35,363 bases of DNA from an uncultured Flavobacteriales bacterium (GCA_938010565.1 CALLUQ010000132.1:1-35363), one strand, 5' to 3'; positions 1 through 11,580 are shown, counted from the stretch's first letter. Notes: a model not told the origin generated them from the sequence alone. Numbers and translations: made by a program.

Positions 1-302
1 GTAGTTGTGCCTAACCACAACGAAGGACCGAACATTAAGTGCATCGATTTACCTGCGTTATCTAATTGGCAGTGAAAGCAGCCCATCTTTTTTAAGACTT
101 GAATATGGATGATAGGGGAGAACTCATAGTTTCATTCTAACCTGTTTCATCACCAATGATCGACTAAAACAAAAAGGCTATATTTCATTAACAGAAATGT
201 ACTCAAACGGATTATCTACTTAATGAACCGCCCTGTACGGAACCGTACGCAGGGTGGTGTGAGAGGACGGATAGGGAATTAATCCCTATCTTCCTACTCG
301 AT
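1..302 (+). mobile_element. Group II intron, 3' end (5' part outside window)
   Basis: The 3' end carries the catalytic core hairpins of a bacterial group II intron on the plus strand. Domain V (about 225-258) has a 9-bp lower stem ACCGCCCTG/CAGGGTGGT containing a CGC triad, a two-base CG bulge and a short upper stem TACG/CGTA. It is followed by GTGAGAGGACGG, then a domain VI-like stem GATAGGG/CCCTATC, and the end CCTACTCGAT with a terminal AT at 301-302. The stem geometry is seen directly; the family assignment rests on resemblance to bacterial introns of this type. No reverse transcriptase is visible: the only frame open from base 1 stops at 73-75 and I do not recognise its 24 residues. The maturase is therefore either upstream of the window or lost. 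The 5' boundary is unknown. Confidence 0.7.
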
Positions 303-643
303 GAACAAAAACCGGGTTCGATGGTAAAACGTGGTGTTCCGTTCAGATTTAAACCGGCTGATACCCGATAGTCGGATTCTTTGGGAAAATGGGGTTATAA
401 TTATAAGGGAGAACCCTGTGACTGCGGCCGGAATGGGCCAGAAAGGCTTGTGGGCCGTATCTTCAACTATTGCAAAGCTTGCTCTGTAGCTGCAAGTGTT
501 TCTGTAAATCCTCTGATACGTCGCAAAACGGCACCTGAACATATTTTTTCAAAACAGCACAAGCTACAAGGAGATCAAAAAGCACCTTCACCGGTCGCGG
601 TCCAGCCGGCCACCAACAGCATATATTTAAAACCGGTTACCGG
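303..643. other. Gene-free stretch between intron end and DUF3467 gene
   Basis: About 340 bases with no coding sequence I can support. Short open frames exist on both strands, but none resembles a known family, and the longest plus-strand frame runs antisense into the DUF3467 gene. On the minus strand, residues resembling a beta-barrel strand (YRVSAGLNLNG, near 320-375) appear in a frame broken by several stops, so a decayed minus-strand gene is possible but unproven. Confidence 0.4.
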
Positions 644-952
644 TCAAGCCTGGGCCGTTGGGCCTCCCATATTCATCGGAAATCCATCGGAAAGATCCGT
701 GTCGATGATCACATTGTGTGTTGCCTCATATTTTTGTACGTTATCGTGCAAAGCGTGCATCAAACGTTTGGCATGCATGGGGGTCATCACCACCCGCGAT
801 TTTACTCTGGCTTTTGGCACACCAGGCATAATGCGGATAAAGTCGAGAATAAACTCGGAATTGGAATGGGTAATTACGGCAAGGTTGGCATAAGTGCCTT
901 CAGCCACTTCTTCCGATAATTCGATATTAATTTGATTTTGATCGTCTGCCAT
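644..952 (-). CDS. DUF3467 family protein
   Basis: A 102-residue acidic soluble protein beginning MADDQNQINIELSEEVAEGT. The pattern EGTYANLAVITHSNSEF, then a conserved PGVPKARVKSRVVMTPMHAKRL stretch, matches the DUF3467 family, whose biochemical role is unknown. There is no signal peptide or membrane segment, so it should be cytoplasmic. It is the first gene after rpoC, with 65 bases between them including a terminator. A DUF3467 gene beside rpoC is, to my knowledge, a recurrent arrangement in Bacteroidota, which hints at a link to transcription or ribosome function, but this is only association. I found no convincing promoter of its own, so it may rely on read-through of the rpoC terminator. 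Confidence 0.85.
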   Translation of the reverse strand: MADDQNQINIELSEEVAEGTYANLAVITHSNSEFILDFIRIMPGVPKARVKSRVVMTPMHAKRLMHALHDNVQKYEATHNVIIDTDLSDGFPMNMGGPTAQA

Positions 953-974
953 TATACAAAGTCAGTTTAGAAAT

Positions 975-1003
975 AAAAAGCCCCGAGATCATCGGGGCTT
1001 TTT
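975..1003 (-). terminator. Rho-independent terminator after rpoC
   Basis: A perfect 12-bp inverted repeat AAAAAGCCCCGA/TCGGGGCTTTTT with a 5-base loop starts 14 bases past the rpoC stop. It is flanked by A and T runs on both sides, so it could work in both directions. It separates the rpoBC operon from the DUF3467 gene. Confidence 0.9.
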
Positions 1004-1017
1004 ATGTGTAAAATCAG

Positions 1018-4000
1018 TTATTCTACAATTTCTTTTTCGCTCTTGGCCTCAAGAAGCATGTCGTAATCTTCTTGCGAACCTACGATCATTCCCTGGTAAT
1101 CGCGTACTCCCGTACCAGCAGGAATGAGGTGTCCTACAATTACGTTTTCCTTCAATCCGAGGAGCGCATCCATCGCACCGCTCACAGCAGCTTCGTTCAA
1201 TACTTTGGTGGTTTCCTGGAAGGAAGCAGCCGAGATAAAGCTATCGGTTTGCAATGAAGCACGGGTAATTCCCATGAGGATAGGGCGGGAAGTGGCAGGA
1301 ACAGCATCGCGTGCTTCTGCGGTTTTGAGGTCTTTACGACGGAGCATGGAGTTTTCATCGCGCAATTTGCGTGCAGTGATGATCTGACCTGCTTTGAGGT
1401 TTTTAGAATCGCCCGGTTCTTCTATAACTTTCTTTCCGAAGATGGAATCGTTCTCTTCCATGAAATCGGATTTGTTGACCGATTGTTTCTCAAGGAAACG
1501 GGTATCTCCCTGATCTTCGATCATTACTTTCCGCATCATCTGACGCACGATAACTTCGAAGTGTTTGTCGTTAATTTTCACCCCTTGAAGGCGGTATACT
1601 TCCTGAATTTCGTTTACCAGGTAAGATTGTACTTTCGTAGGTCCTTCAATGGCGAGAATATCGGCCGGTGTGATGGCGCCGTCGGAAAGCGGAGAACCTG
1701 CTTTTACGTAGTCGTTTTCCTGAACAAGGATGTGTTTCGACAACGAAACGAGGTATTTTTTCTTATCTCCGTTTTTCGATTCGACAATTACCTCGCGGTT
1801 CCCCCGTTTGATCTTACCAAATGAGGTAATGCCATCAATCTCGGAAACAACAGCAGGGTTAGATGGGTTACGTGCTTCAAAAAGTTCGGTTACTCGTGGA
1901 AGCCCTCCTGTGATGTCGCCCGTTTTACCGGCTACACGAGGGATTTTTGCGAGAATGTCTCCTCCTGCTACCCGATCCCCGTCATTGACGTTCAGGTGAG
2001 CGCCAACAGGCACGTTGTAGACTTTGAGCACATCGCCCCCTTTTTTTGCAACAATAGAGATACCGGGGATCTTTTTCTTATCCTTGATATCAATCATTAC
2101 TTTCTCTTTGAAACCGGTTTGTTCATCCACGATTTCACGGTAAGTGGTTCCTTCGATTACGTTTTCGAATTCTACCACACCTTTCACTTCCGAAAGAATA
2201 ACGGCGTTATAGGGATCCCAGCTACAGATCGTGTCTCCTTTTTTCACCGTATTTCCGTCTTCAACAAAAAGCTTGGAACCGTAAGGGATGTTACTGGTTG
2301 CTAAAACCACTCCGGTTTTGAGGTCAACAATTTTCATCTCACCTGCACGTCCGATCACGATGGTTTCCATGCCTTCCTGGCCTTTGTATTGGAGGGTACG
2401 AAGTTCTTCAAACTCAATCCGGCCGTCGCCTTTGGCGCTGATGCTCGATTCATCGGCAATATTGCTTGCAGTACCCCCAACGTGGAAGGTACGAAGTGTT
2501 AGCTGTGTACCCGGCTCGCCAATCGACTGTGCCGCAATTACACCAACTGCTTCCCCTCGCTGAACCATGCGGTTTCGGGCCAGGTTACGTCCGTAGCATT
2601 TGGCACATACTCCCCGTTTTTGTTCACAGGTAAGTACCGAACGGATCTCTACTTCTTCGATCTCTGCATCTTCGATGGCCCGGGCGATGTCTTCTTTAAT
2701 TTCTTCGCCGGCAGAAACGATCGGTTGGTCTGTTTCAGGACTGTAAATATCGTGAAGCGAAACACGGCCGAGGATACGATCGTACAGCGGTTCAACAATG
2801 TCTTCGTTTTTCTTTAACGCCGTAGCTACAAGACCGCGAAGGGTACCACAATCATTGATCGTGATGATCACATCCTGAGCTACATCTACCAGGCGTCGGG
2901 TAAGGTAACCGGCATCCGCTGTTTTAAGGGCGGTATCTGCAAGGCCTTTACGTGCACCGTGAGTAGAAATAAAGTATTCAAGGATGGAAAGCCCTTCTTT
3001 AAAGTTCGAAAGGATCGGGTTTTCGATAATTTCCTGTGAGGTAGCACCGGATTTTTGTGGTTTGGCCATCAGGCCACGCATACCGGAGAGCTGACGGATT
3101 TGCTCTTTGGACCCCCTTGCACCTGAATCGAACATCATGTAAACGGAGTTGAAACCGTTCTGATCGTTTTTCAGTTGATCCATCAGGGTTTTGGTTAAAC
3201 GAGAGTTGGTATGTGTCCAGATATCGATCACCTGATTGTAGCGTTCGTTATTGGTGATCAGCCCCATGTTATAGTTGGCGGTCACTTCTTCTACTTCATT
3301 CGTAGCTTTTGCTACCAGCCCTTCTTTTTCAACCGGAATGATTACATCTGCAAGATTGAACGACAGCCCGCCTTCGAAGGCTTTCCGGAACCCTAATCCT
3401 TTAATATCATCGAGGAACTGAGCGGTACGGGCCATTCCGGATACTTTAAGCACGCGGCCAATGATATCGCGAAGTGCCTTTTTGGTAAGTACCTCATTGA
3501 TATAACCTGCTTCTGTGGGTACAAACTTGTTGAAAAGGATACGTCCGCAGGTGGTGTCGCGCAAAAGATAAATGGACTTGCCGTTTTCATCGATATCGTT
3601 CACCTTCACTTTGATGTTTGCGTGAAGATCAAGAATGCCTTCGTTGTGGGCAATGACTACTTCTTCCGAAGCGTAAAAAGTCATTCCTTCTCCCTTTACA
3701 ACATGGCCTTTGGCGGTGTTTCGTCCTTTGGTCATGTAATAAAGCCCTAAAACCATATCCTGGGATGGTACTGCAATGGGGGCACCGTTAGCAGGGTTCA
3801 GGATATTATGAGAAGCCAGCATCAGAATTTGAGCTTCCAGTACTGCCGCATGACCCAAAGGCACGTGTACGGCCATCTGGTCGCCATCAAAATCTGCGTT
3901 AAAAGCAGTACAAACCAATGGATGTAGCTGAATTGCCTTGCCTTCGATCAGTTTTGGCTGGAAGGCCTGAATGCCCAAACGGTGGAGGGTTGGAGCACGG

Positions 4001-5322
4001 TTAAGGAGAACAGGATGGTTTTTTAATACATTTTCAAGAATATCCCAAACCACGGGTTCTTTCTTATCCACGATTTTCTTGGCCGACTTTACGGTTTTCA
4101 CAATGCCGCGCTCAATCATTTTACGGATAATGAATGGCTTGAAGAGTTCAGCCGCCATTCCTTTTGGAAGGCCACATTCGTGTAAGCCCATTTCCGGGCC
4201 TACCACAATAACCGAACGTGCCGAATAGTCTACCCGTTTACCGAGTAGGTTTTGGCGAAAACGTCCTTGTTTGCCTTTCAGGCTATCGGAAAGTGATTTT
4301 AGCGGGCGGTTTGATTCTGTTTTAACGGCGCTCGCTTTACGGGAGTTATCAAACAGAGAATCTACGGCTTCCTGCAACATCCGTTTTTCATTCCGGAGAA
4401 TTACTTCGGGTGCTTTGATCTCGATCAGGCGCTTGAGACGGTTGTTACGGATGATCACACGACGGTAAAGGTCGTTGAGATCAGAAGTAGCAAAACGACC
4501 GCCATCCAATGGCACCAACGGACGTAATTCCGGTGGTATTACCGGCACTACTTTGATCACCATCCACTCGGGATTGTTTTCCAGACGGCTTTTGGCATCG
4601 CGAAAGCCTTCGGCAACCTGCAAGCGTTTAAGCGCTTCGTTTTTACGTTGTTGAGAGGTTTCGGTATTGGCTTTGTGGCGCAAATGGTAAGAAAGTTCAT
4701 CCAGATTAAGGCGGTTGAGCAACATGTGCAAAGCATCCGCTCCCATTTTTGCGATGAATTTTTCCTCGTTGTTATCATCGAGGTATTGGTTTTCCTTTGG
4801 AAGGCCATCCAATACATCCAAGTATTCTTCCTCGGTTAAGAAGTCCATGTAGTTCAACGGTTCACCGTTTTGGTCCGTTGCTCCACCTGGCTGAACCACT
4901 ACATATCGTTCATAATAAATAATCTGATCGAGCTTTTTGGTGGGAAGCCCCAAGAGGTAACCAATCTTATTCGGAAGTGAACGGAAGTACCAGATATGTG
5001 CTACGGGAACCACCAGAGAGATGTGCCCCATGCGTTCACGTCGAACCTTTTTCTCGGTTACTTCAACACCGCAACGGTCACAAACGATTCCTTTATACCG
5101 GATGCGTTTGTATTTACCACAGTGGCATTCCCAGTCCTTCACCGGTCCAAAGATGCGCTCGCAGAAGAGCCCATCGCGTTCCGGTTTATACGTTCGGTAG
5201 TTGATGGTTTCTGGTTTGAGCACCTCTCCGGATGATCGTTCAAGGATCATCTCAGGAGACGCAAGGCTGATGGTAATTTTCGAGAAACTACTACGATTCT
5301 TTTGCTCTTTATGAAAAGCCAT
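1018..5322 (-). CDS. rpoC: DNA-directed RNA polymerase subunit beta'
   Basis: The catalytic beta' subunit of RNA polymerase, 1434 residues, full length for the phylum. The N-terminal zinc site is visible as C66, C68, C81 and C84. The Mg2+-binding motif NADFDGDQM places the three catalytic aspartates at 477, 479 and 481. The second zinc cluster begins at about C899 ([11 protein letters not shown]). Beta' pairs with beta to form the active-site cleft and holds the bridge helix and trigger loop. The gene starts 38 bases after rpoB, clearly co-transcribed with it, and ends at a strong hairpin terminator. No truncation or frameshift is seen. Confidence 0.99.
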   Translation of the reverse strand: MAFHKEQKNRSSFSKITISLASPEMILERSSGEVLKPETINYRTYKPERDGLFCERIFGPVKDWECHCGKYKRIRYKGIVCDRCGVEVTEKKVRRERMGHISLVVPVAHIWYFRSLPNKIGYLLGLPTKKLDQIIYYERYVVVQPGGATDQNGEPLNYMDFLTEEEYLDVLDGLPKENQYLDDNNEEKFIAKMGADALHMLLNRLNLDELSYHLRHKANTETSQQRKNEALKRLQVAEGFRDAKSRLENNPEWMVIKVVPVIPPELRPLVPLDGGRFATSDLNDLYRRVIIRNNRLKRLIEIKAPEVILRNEKRMLQEAVDSLFDNSRKASAVKTESNRPLKSLSDSLKGKQGRFRQNLLGKRVDYSARSVIVVGPEMGLHECGLPKGMAAELFKPFIIRKMIERGIVKTVKSAKKIVDKKEPVVWDILENVLKNHPVLLNRAPTLHRLGIQAFQPKLIEGKAIQLHPLVCTAFNADFDGDQMAVHVPLGHAAVLEAQILMLASHNILNPANGAPIAVPSQDMVLGLYYMTKGRNTAKGHVVKGEGMTFYASEEVVIAHNEGILDLHANIKVKVNDIDENGKSIYLLRDTTCGRILFNKFVPTEAGYINEVLTKKALRDIIGRVLKVSGMARTAQFLDDIKGLGFRKAFEGGLSFNLADVIIPVEKEGLVAKATNEVEEVTANYNMGLITNNERYNQVIDIWTHTNSRLTKTLMDQLKNDQNGFNSVYMMFDSGARGSKEQIRQLSGMRGLMAKPQKSGATSQEIIENPILSNFKEGLSILEYFISTHGARKGLADTALKTADAGYLTRRLVDVAQDVIITINDCGTLRGLVATALKKNEDIVEPLYDRILGRVSLHDIYSPETDQPIVSAGEEIKEDIARAIEDAEIEEVEIRSVLTCEQKRGVCAKCYGRNLARNRMVQRGEAVGVIAAQSIGEPGTQLTLRTFHVGGTASNIADESSISAKGDGRIEFEELRTLQYKGQEGMETIVIGRAGEMKIVDLKTGVVLATSNIPYGSKLFVEDGNTVKKGDTICSWDPYNAVILSEVKGVVEFENVIEGTTYREIVDEQTGFKEKVMIDIKDKKKIPGISIVAKKGGDVLKVYNVPVGAHLNVNDGDRVAGGDILAKIPRVAGKTGDITGGLPRVTELFEARNPSNPAVVSEIDGITSFGKIKRGNREVIVESKNGDKKKYLVSLSKHILVQENDYVKAGSPLSDGAITPADILAIEGPTKVQSYLVNEIQEVYRLQGVKINDKHFEVIVRQMMRKVMIEDQGDTRFLEKQSVNKSDFMEENDSIFGKKVIEEPGDSKNLKAGQIITARKLRDENSMLRRKDLKTAEARDAVPATSRPILMGITRASLQTDSFISAASFQETTKVLNEAAVSGAMDALLGLKENVIVGHLIPAGTGVRDYQGMIVGSQEDYDMLLEAKSEKEIVE

Positions 5323-5360
5323 ATTTACTAGCTATTGAGGGAAGAAATTGGGTTCGTTAA

Positions 5361-8300
5361 TTAGCTGAGGGTCACATTCAGGCCAAGACCCCGAAGTTCG
5401 TGCATCAATACATTAAACGACTCCGGAATGCCTGGTTCGGGAAGGTTATCGCCTTTCACAATGGCCTCATAGGCTTTTGCCCGTCCGATGACATCATCCG
5501 ACTTAATGGTAAGGATCTCGCGAAGAATGTTTGCTGCACCGAATGCTTCGAGTGCCCAAACTTCCATCTCACCAAAACGCTGACCACCGAACTGGGCCTT
5601 ACCTCCAAGTGGTTGTTGGGTAATAAGGGAGTATGGTCCGATTGAGCGGGCATGCATTTTATCGTCTACCATGTGGCTCAGTTTCAGCATATAGATAATG
5701 CCTACTGTTGCAGGCTGATCGAAACGTATTCCTGTTTCACCGTCGTAGAGATAAGATTTACCATAACGTGGTACACCGGAGATATCGGTTTCCGTATTGA
5801 TATCATCGATGGAGGCACCGTCGAAAATGGGTGTAGCGTAGGTTTTTCCAAGTTTACGTCCTGCCCATCCGAGTACCGTTTCGTAGATCTGTCCTAAGTT
5901 CATACGGGAAGGTACACCCAGTGGGTTGAGTACAATATCCACAGGGGTTCCGTCTTCGAGGAAAGGCATGTCTTCTGCACGTACGATACGTGCTACAATG
6001 CCTTTGTTACCATGGCGGCCTGCCATTTTATCGCCTACTTTCAGCTTTCGCTTTTTGGCCAGATAAACTTTGGCCAACTGAACAATTCCGGCTGGCAACT
6101 CATCGCCTACTGTAATCTGGAATTTCTTACGTTTATAAATACCAAGATTATCGTTGCGCTTAATGTTGTAATTGTGCATCAGGCGAACAATGAGCGCATT
6201 GCTTTCTTCATTTTTGGTCCAACCGCTGGGGTTCACATCAGCAAAATCCATGCTCTCAAGCATTTTTCGGCTGAATTTGGTTCCTTTCTTGGCCAGTTCT
6301 TCTTTATAGTGTGTGTAAACTCCCTGGCAGGTTTTGCCTTCGAGGATTTTCATTAAACGATCTATAAGGTCGCCTTTTAATTCGGCCATTGACTTATCGT
6401 GGTCGTTGTCCAGTTGCTCCAACAATGGTTTGTCGGCAGATTTGGATTTGCGGTCTTTATAAGCGCGGGAAAAGAGTTTTTTATTGATAATTATACCCGT
6501 AACCGATGGAGAAACTTTCAAAGAAGCATCTTTTACATCTCCTGCCTTATCACCAAAAATGGCCCGGAGAAGTTTTTCTTCAGGCGAAGGATCGCTTTCT
6601 CCTTTTGGTGTAATCTTACCAATAAGAATATCGCCTTCTTTTACTTCGGCACCGATGCGGATCAGGCCGTTTTCATCCAAATCTCTGGTTGCTTCTTCAC
6701 TTACGTTTGGAATATCCGGAGTTAATTCCTCCAGACCGCGTTTGGTATCCCGTACTTCGAGGGCATACTCATCGATGTGGATGGAGGTGAAAATATCTTC
6801 CCGCACCACTTTTTCGGAGATTACAATTGCATCTTCAAAGTTGTATCCTTTCCAGGGCATGAACGATACAAGCAGGTTTTGGCCAAGGGCCAGTTCTCCG
6901 TTGTGTGTAGCATAACCGTCACAAAGTACCTGTCCTTTGGAAACCCGCTGTCCTTTAACTACGATCGGACGCAGGTTCATGGAGGAACCTTGATTGGTTT
7001 TCATAAACTTGGTAAGACCGTACGTTTTTTCATCGCCATCAAAGCTTACCAGGCGGTCTTGTTCGGTAGAGTCGTATTTGATCCGGATGTGTCTGGCATC
7101 CACATAGGTTACCATGCCTTCGCCTTCGGCATTGATCAGTACGCGGGAATCTTCCGCAACACGCTGCTCAAGTCCGGTACCAACGATGGGTGCATCGGGG
7201 CGCAAAAGCGGTACGGCCTGGCGCTGCATGTTGGAACCCATCAAAGCGCGGTTGGCATCATCGTGTTCCAGGAATGGGATCAGCGATGCTGCGATGGATG
7301 CGATCTGGTTGGTCCCTACATCCATCAGATCGATTTCGGTAGGAGAAACCACCGGGAAATCGCCTTCAAAACGGGCTTTAATATTTTTAGTGAGGTAGTT
7401 GCCCCCTTCATCAATTTGTGCGTTTGCCTGTGCGATAGTTTTGTTATCTTCTTCTTCGGCAGAGAGGTAAATAACATTTTGTTTCAGCTCTACTGTGCCA
7501 CTTGTTACGGTACGGTAAGGGGTTTCGATGAAGCCCAGGCGGTTCACTTTTGCATACACACACAAGGAAGAGATCAAACCGATGTTGGGCCCTTCAGGCG
7601 TTTCGATGGTACAAAGGCGACCATAGTGAGTGTAGTGAACATCGCGCACTTCAAAACCCGCTCTTTCACGGGAAAGACCACCGGGCCCGAGGGCAGACAT
7701 GCGGCGCTTGTGAGTTACCTCCGCAAGCGGGTTGGTCTGGTCCATGAACTGCGAAAGCTGGTTGGTACCAAAGAAAGAATTAATGACCGAAGACAAGGTC
7801 TTGGCATTGATCAGGTCTGTTGGGGTAAATACTTCGTTATCGCGAACATTCATGCGTTCGCGAATGGTACGTGCCATACGTGCCAGGCCCACACCAAACT
7901 GGTTATAAAGTTGTTCTCCTACTGTACGTACACGTCGGTTAGAGAGGTGATCGATATCATCGACATCTGCTTTTGAGTTGATCAGCTCTATGAGGTATTT
8001 GATGATCTGGATGATGTCTTCCTTGGAAAGGGTACGTACTTCATCGCCGATATCAAGGCCCAATTTTTTATTGATACGGAAACGGCCTACTTCTCCCAGG
8101 TCATAACGGGTTTCGGAGAAAAATAGTTTATCGATCACGCCACGGGCGGTTTCCAGATCGGGTGGCTCTGCATTACGAAGCTGGCGGTAGATGTGTTCTA
8201 CGGCTTCTTTTTCCGAATTGGAAGTATCTTTCTGGAGGGTGTTGTATATGATGGTGAAATCTGCCGAGTTTGCGTTTTCCTTGTGCAGGATCACTGTTTT

Positions 8301-9182
8301 AGCACCGGACTCCAGAATATCATCCAGGTGTTCCTGCTCAAGAACTGTTTCCCGGTCAATGACTACCTCGTTTCGTTCGATCGATACCACTTCGCCCGTA
8401 TCTTCATCTACAAAGTCTTCGATCCACGATTTTAGTACGCGGGCAGCCAGTTTACGTCCAACCAGTTTTTTCAGACCGGTTTTGTTCACTTTTACTTCGT
8501 CTGCAAGATCAAAAATGCCCAATACATCTTTATCGCTTTCGTAACCGATGGCCCGCAACAGTGTTGTAACAGGAAGCTTTTTCTTCCGGTCGATGTAAGC
8601 ATACATGACATTATTAATGTCGGTTGCAAACTCGATCCATGACCCTTTAAACGGGATGACACGGGCAGAGTAGAGTTTGGTTCCGTTGGCATGCCTGCTT
8701 TGGCCGAAAAACACTCCCGGAGAACGGTGAAGCTGGGAAACAATGGCTCTTTCGGCACCATTCACACAAAACGACCCTTTTGGGGTCATGTAGGGAATGG
8801 TACCTAAGTACACATCTTGTACAATGGTTTCAAAATCTTCGTGTTCGGGATCTGTACAGTAGAGTTTGAGTTTTGCTTTCAGAGGAACACTGTAAGTTAA
8901 CCCACGCTCCAAGCACTCTTCAATGGTATAACGAGGAGGATCGATAAAATAATCGATGAACTCAAGAACAAACTGGTTTCGGGTATCGGTAATCGGAAAG
9001 TTTTCGCTGAAAACCTTGAACAATCCTTCCGACTCCCGATTTTCAGGGGTAGTTTCCAGCTGGAAAAACTCCTGAAAGGATTTGAGTTGAATTTCGAGGA
9101 AATCCGGGTATTTGAAAATGTTTTTGGCAGAAGCAAAACTGATTCGATTCGGCCCTTTGGTTTTCGATATGGGTATTGCCAA
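5361..9182 (-). CDS. rpoB: DNA-directed RNA polymerase subunit beta
   Basis: The beta subunit of RNA polymerase, 1273 residues, intact. The rifampicin-binding region is easy to read ([20 protein letters not shown]). The residues equivalent to E. coli D516, H526 and S531 are present as D481, H491 and S496, the sensitive wild-type state at these positions. The C-terminal part shows the expected [14 protein letters not shown] motif and the C-terminal clamp-contacting segment. It lies between rplL (129 bases upstream, with a hairpin in the gap) and rpoC. A 399-codon open frame on the opposite strand is a shadow of this gene. Confidence 0.99.
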   Translation of the reverse strand: MAIPISKTKGPNRISFASAKNIFKYPDFLEIQLKSFQEFFQLETTPENRESEGLFKVFSENFPITDTRNQFVLEFIDYFIDPPRYTIEECLERGLTYSVPLKAKLKLYCTDPEHEDFETIVQDVYLGTIPYMTPKGSFCVNGAERAIVSQLHRSPGVFFGQSRHANGTKLYSARVIPFKGSWIEFATDINNVMYAYIDRKKKLPVTTLLRAIGYESDKDVLGIFDLADEVKVNKTGLKKLVGRKLAARVLKSWIEDFVDEDTGEVVSIERNEVVIDRETVLEQEHLDDILESGAKTVILHKENANSADFTIIYNTLQKDTSNSEKEAVEHIYRQLRNAEPPDLETARGVIDKLFFSETRYDLGEVGRFRINKKLGLDIGDEVRTLSKEDIIQIIKYLIELINSKADVDDIDHLSNRRVRTVGEQLYNQFGVGLARMARTIRERMNVRDNEVFTPTDLINAKTLSSVINSFFGTNQLSQFMDQTNPLAEVTHKRRMSALGPGGLSRERAGFEVRDVHYTHYGRLCTIETPEGPNIGLISSLCVYAKVNRLGFIETPYRTVTSGTVELKQNVIYLSAEEEDNKTIAQANAQIDEGGNYLTKNIKARFEGDFPVVSPTEIDLMDVGTNQIASIAASLIPFLEHDDANRALMGSNMQRQAVPLLRPDAPIVGTGLEQRVAEDSRVLINAEGEGMVTYVDARHIRIKYDSTEQDRLVSFDGDEKTYGLTKFMKTNQGSSMNLRPIVVKGQRVSKGQVLCDGYATHNGELALGQNLLVSFMPWKGYNFEDAIVISEKVVREDIFTSIHIDEYALEVRDTKRGLEELTPDIPNVSEEATRDLDENGLIRIGAEVKEGDILIGKITPKGESDPSPEEKLLRAIFGDKAGDVKDASLKVSPSVTGIIINKKLFSRAYKDRKSKSADKPLLEQLDNDHDKSMAELKGDLIDRLMKILEGKTCQGVYTHYKEELAKKGTKFSRKMLESMDFADVNPSGWTKNEESNALIVRLMHNYNIKRNDNLGIYKRKKFQITVGDELPAGIVQLAKVYLAKKRKLKVGDKMAGRHGNKGIVARIVRAEDMPFLEDGTPVDIVLNPLGVPSRMNLGQIYETVLGWAGRKLGKTYATPIFDGASIDDINTETDISGVPRYGKSYLYDGETGIRFDQPATVGIIYMLKLSHMVDDKMHARSIGPYSLITQQPLGGKAQFGGQRFGEMEVWALEAFGAANILREILTIKSDDVIGRAKAYEAIVKGDNLPEPGIPESFNVLMHELRGLGLNVTLS

Positions 9183-9247
9183 GACTTGACGATTTTAATT
9201 TTCTACTTACGAAGAATTGAAAGGTGTCTTTCAACGACAAACAGGAC

Positions 9248-9278
9248 AAAGCAGCCATCCCCTTAGGGACGGTGCTTT
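9248..9278 (-). promoter_or_regulatory. Hairpin in the rplL-rpoB gap (possible attenuator or processing site)
   Basis: The inverted repeat AAAGCA...TGCTTT encloses a second helix TCCC/GGGA with a CUUA loop, forming an imperfect stem of about 12 bp. On the minus strand it is not followed by a T run, so it is not a standard terminator. In E. coli the same gap holds a partial terminator and an RNase III site that lower rpoBC expression relative to ribosomal proteins; the same role here is inferred from position only. Confidence 0.5.
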
Positions 9279-9311
9279 ATCCTTTTAAAAGCTTTTAAGC
9301 AAAGTTTGGAC

Positions 9312-9683
9312 TTACTTCAGTTCCACTTCAGCTCCAGCTTCTTCAAGCTGAGACTTCAGTGCTTCCGCTTCGTCTTTTGTAACCCCTGTTTTGATCGGTG
9401 CAGGTGCACTATCAACAAGTCCTTTCGCTTCTTTCAAGCCGATTCCGGTGAGTTCTTTTACAAGCTTAACAACCGCAAGCTTAGATCCCCCCGGAGCTTT
9501 GAGTATCACGTCGAACTCAGATTTTTCTTCGGCACCATCCTCACCAGCAGCAGGAGCAGCCATAACGGCAGCAGCAGCAGCAGGTTCGATACCGTGTTCT
9601 TCTTTGAGGTATTGAGCAAGTTCGTTAACTTCTTTTACAGTTAAATCTACAAGCTGGTCGCCCAGTTCTTTGATATCAGCCAT
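9312..9683 (-). CDS. rplL: Ribosomal protein bL12 (L7/L12)
   Basis: The stalk protein of the 50S subunit, 123 residues, which recruits and stimulates translational GTPases. It shows an N-terminal helical dimerisation domain (about 1-35), a flexible Ala/Pro/Gly-rich hinge (about 36-55, including [15 protein letters not shown]), and the conserved C-terminal domain containing FDVILK and KEAKGLVD. It follows rplJ by 68 bases, in keeping with the stalk complex L10-L12 being made together. Confidence 0.98.
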   Translation of the reverse strand: MADIKELGDQLVDLTVKEVNELAQYLKEEHGIEPAAAAAVMAAPAAGEDGAEEKSEFDVILKAPGGSKLAVVKLVKELTGIGLKEAKGLVDSAPAPIKTGVTKDEAEALKSQLEEAGAEVELK

Positions 9684-9751
9684 TTTATATGATATTTAAG
9701 AAGATTGACTAATTTGTTTTTTTGAAAAAATTGTTTTGTAATAAGAACCTA

Positions 9752-10276
9752 TCAGGGTGCTTTTTCCGACAAGGTTTTAACCAATCCTGCAAGCGTGTTG
9801 CCACCACTCTGAAGAGCAGAAACAACATTTTTGGCAGGTGATTGTAACAGCGCAATAACATCGCCAATGAGTTCTTCTTTCGACTTGATGCTAACCAAGG
9901 CTTCAAGATTTTCATCGCCGATGTATACGGATTCTTCGATGTACGCTCCTTTAAGGATGGGCTTATTGTACTTTTTCCGGAATGCCTTAATTACTTTTGC
10001 AGGAGCATTTCCGGCTTCTGCGGTCATAATTGAGGTAGGTCCGGAAAGTGTTTCCGCCAAGCCACCGAAGTTTTTGTCGGTCAAACGTTCCATCGCTTTT
10101 GCCAGCAACGTATTTTTGACCACCTGCAGTGTAACCTTGTTGTTGAAACAGCTCCTGCGAAGTTCCGTCGTAGCATCGGCAGGTAAAGCAGAAGTATCCG
10201 CTAAATAGAATACATTTGCTTCTTCCAGGAGTTCCGATAACTCACCGATGAAAGCCGTTTTTTGTTCTTTGTTCAT
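9752..10276 (-). CDS. rplJ: Ribosomal protein uL10
   Basis: The base of the L12 stalk, 174 residues. The start MNKEQKTAFIGELSELL and the segment LVKNTLLAKA-like (VVKNTLLAKAMERL, about residues 55-68) are typical of the family. Its C-terminal helix would bind L12 dimers, and its N-terminal domain binds 23S rRNA near L11. It lies 31 bases after rplA. In many bacteria an L10-binding leader precedes this gene; the short gap here leaves little room for one. Confidence 0.97.
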   Translation of the reverse strand: MNKEQKTAFIGELSELLEEANVFYLADTSALPADATTELRRSCFNNKVTLQVVKNTLLAKAMERLTDKNFGGLAETLSGPTSIMTAEAGNAPAKVIKAFRKKYNKPILKGAYIEESVYIGDENLEALVSIKSKEELIGDVIALLQSPAKNVVSALQSGGNTLAGLVKTLSEKAP

Positions 10277-10307
10277 AATCGCAAGAGTTTTTTTACCCTT
10301 TCGGGGA

Positions 10308-11000
10308 TTACGCTATAGACTTTGGTTCGATCTTTACGCCAGGAGACATCGTTGAGCTTAAAGAAATGCTCTGGATGTATGTGCCTTTGGATGATGCAGG
10401 TTTCAATTTGATAATGGTGTCGATTAACTCCTTGGTATTGTCAACCAGTTTGTTCGTATCGAAAGACACTTTGCCGATGGCAGCGTGTACAATTCCATAC
10501 TTATCCACACGAAAATCGATTTTACCTGCTTTGACATCGCGGACGGCATTTCCTACTTCCATGGTAACGGTTCCCGTTTTCGGGTTAGGCATTAGGCCAC
10601 GAGGCCCAAGGATCCGGCCTAATTGGCCTACTTTGCCCATTACCGATGGCATCGTAATGATAACGTCCACATCTGTCCAACCGCCTTTGATCTTATCGAT
10701 ATACTCGTCAAGACCTACATAGTCGGCACCAGCTTCCTGTGCTTCTGCTTCTTTATCGGAAGAGCAGAGCACCAACACGCGTACGTCCTTACCGGTACCA
10801 TGTGGCAAAGCCACTGTACCACGGACCATCTGGTTGGCTTTTCTAGGATCAACACCCAGCCTTACAGCGACATCCACTGAAGCATCGAATTTAGCTCTGG
10901 AAATATCTTTCACTACCTGAGCACCATCGCTAAGGGTGTAAATGTTTTCCGGATCGTATGTTCCGAGTACTTCTTTTCTGTTTTTACTGATTCTCGCCAT
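10308..11000 (-). CDS. rplA: Ribosomal protein uL1
   Basis: The L1 stalk protein, about 230 residues, involved in release of E-site tRNA and often the translational repressor of the L11-L1 operon. I chose the start at 11000 ([13 protein letters not shown]), which matches the usual N terminus; an in-frame start 21 bases upstream would place the gene within the 3-base margin of the rplK stop. The family motif [15 protein letters not shown] is present. It follows rplK by 17 bases. Confidence 0.97.
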   Translation of the reverse strand: MARISKNRKEVLGTYDPENIYTLSDGAQVVKDISRAKFDASVDVAVRLGVDPRKANQMVRGTVALPHGTGKDVRVLVLCSSDKEAEAQEAGADYVGLDEYIDKIKGGWTDVDVIITMPSVMGKVGQLGRILGPRGLMPNPKTGTVTMEVGNAVRDVKAGKIDFRVDKYGIVHAAIGKVSFDTNKLVDNTKELIDTIIKLKPASSKGTYIQSISLSSTMSPGVKIEPKSIA

Positions 11001-11017
11001 GCTTTTAATGTTTAAGC

Positions 11018-11455
11018 TCAAAAGGGAAGTTCTCCTTTAACCGTAAGTCCCATACTACGGGCTGTACCGGCCACCATCTTCATCGCCGAATCAATCGTAA
11101 AGCAATTCAGGTCATCCATTTTGTCTTCTGCGATAGCGCGTACCTGATCCCAGGTTACGTTACCCACTTTCGAGCGGTTGGATTCCGAAGAGCCTTTTTT
11201 GATTTTGGCTGCGTCCATCAATTGAACTGCGGCAGGTGGGGTTTTAATGATGAAGTCAAAAGACTTATCGCTGTAAACGGTAATTACTACCGGTAAAACC
11301 TTGCCTGCCTTGTCCTGGGTCCTGCCATTAAATTGTTTGCAGAACTCCATGATATTCACCCCCTTGGAGCCGAGGGCGGGACCAACCGGCGGCGATGGAT
11401 TGGCTGCACCTCCTTTGATCTGCAGTTTGATCAATCCAGCAACTTCTTTCGCCAT
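11018..11455 (-). CDS. rplK: Ribosomal protein uL11
   Basis: L11, 145 residues, forms the GTPase-associated centre with 23S rRNA. The start at 11455 gives [16 protein letters not shown], the normal N terminus; the open frame extends 30 codons upstream but that part is leader sequence. The proline-rich loop [19 protein letters not shown], the signature of the N-terminal domain, is present at about residues 20-40. It is followed closely by rplA. Confidence 0.98.
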   Translation of the reverse strand: MAKEVAGLIKLQIKGGAANPSPPVGPALGSKGVNIMEFCKQFNGRTQDKAGKVLPVVITVYSDKSFDFIIKTPPAAVQLMDAAKIKKGSSESNRSKVGNVTWDQVRAIAEDKMDDLNCFTIDSAMKMVAGTARSMGLTVKGELPF

Positions 11456-11532
11456 TTTATTGGTGTTAGAGATTAAAATCCGATGCAGTACGCCGTAAAC
11501 CTTTCCGATTCCATTGGAAGCCTGGGCAGAAA

Positions 11533-11569
11533 GCCGGTAGTACAAGCCCCGCTCACATTCGGGGCCGGC
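11533..11569 (-). promoter_or_regulatory. GC-rich leader hairpin upstream of rplK
   Basis: Between the nusG stop and the rplK start (125 bases) lies a two-tier inverted repeat: an outer GCCG/CGGC and an inner GCCCCG/CGGGGC with an 8-base loop. On the minus strand there is no T run after it. The position fits the leader to which ribosomal protein L1 binds in other bacteria to repress the L11-L1 mRNA; that role is inferred and I did not match an L1-binding consensus. Confidence 0.4.
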
Positions 11570-11580
11570 ATCGGAAAAAA

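Noticed and set aside
294-542. An 82-codon minus-strand frame downstream of the DUF3467 gene
   Set aside because: It runs into the intron end, has no domain I recognise, and a different frame gives an equally plausible short match, so no gene is supported.
381-893. A 170-codon plus-strand frame with a CxC...CxxC-like start
   Set aside because: It overlaps the DUF3467 gene in antisense, its second half is a shadow of that gene, and the first half has no family resemblance or start signal.
6777-7976. A 399-codon open frame on the plus strand
   Set aside because: It lies wholly antisense to rpoB, whose protein is unmistakable, and its translation has no recognisable motifs and is Cys/His/Phe-rich as expected of a shadow frame.
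11456-11545. N-terminal extension of L11
   Set aside because: The extra 30 residues are absent from known L11 proteins and the region holds a GC-rich leader hairpin; [10 protein letters not shown] is the normal start.
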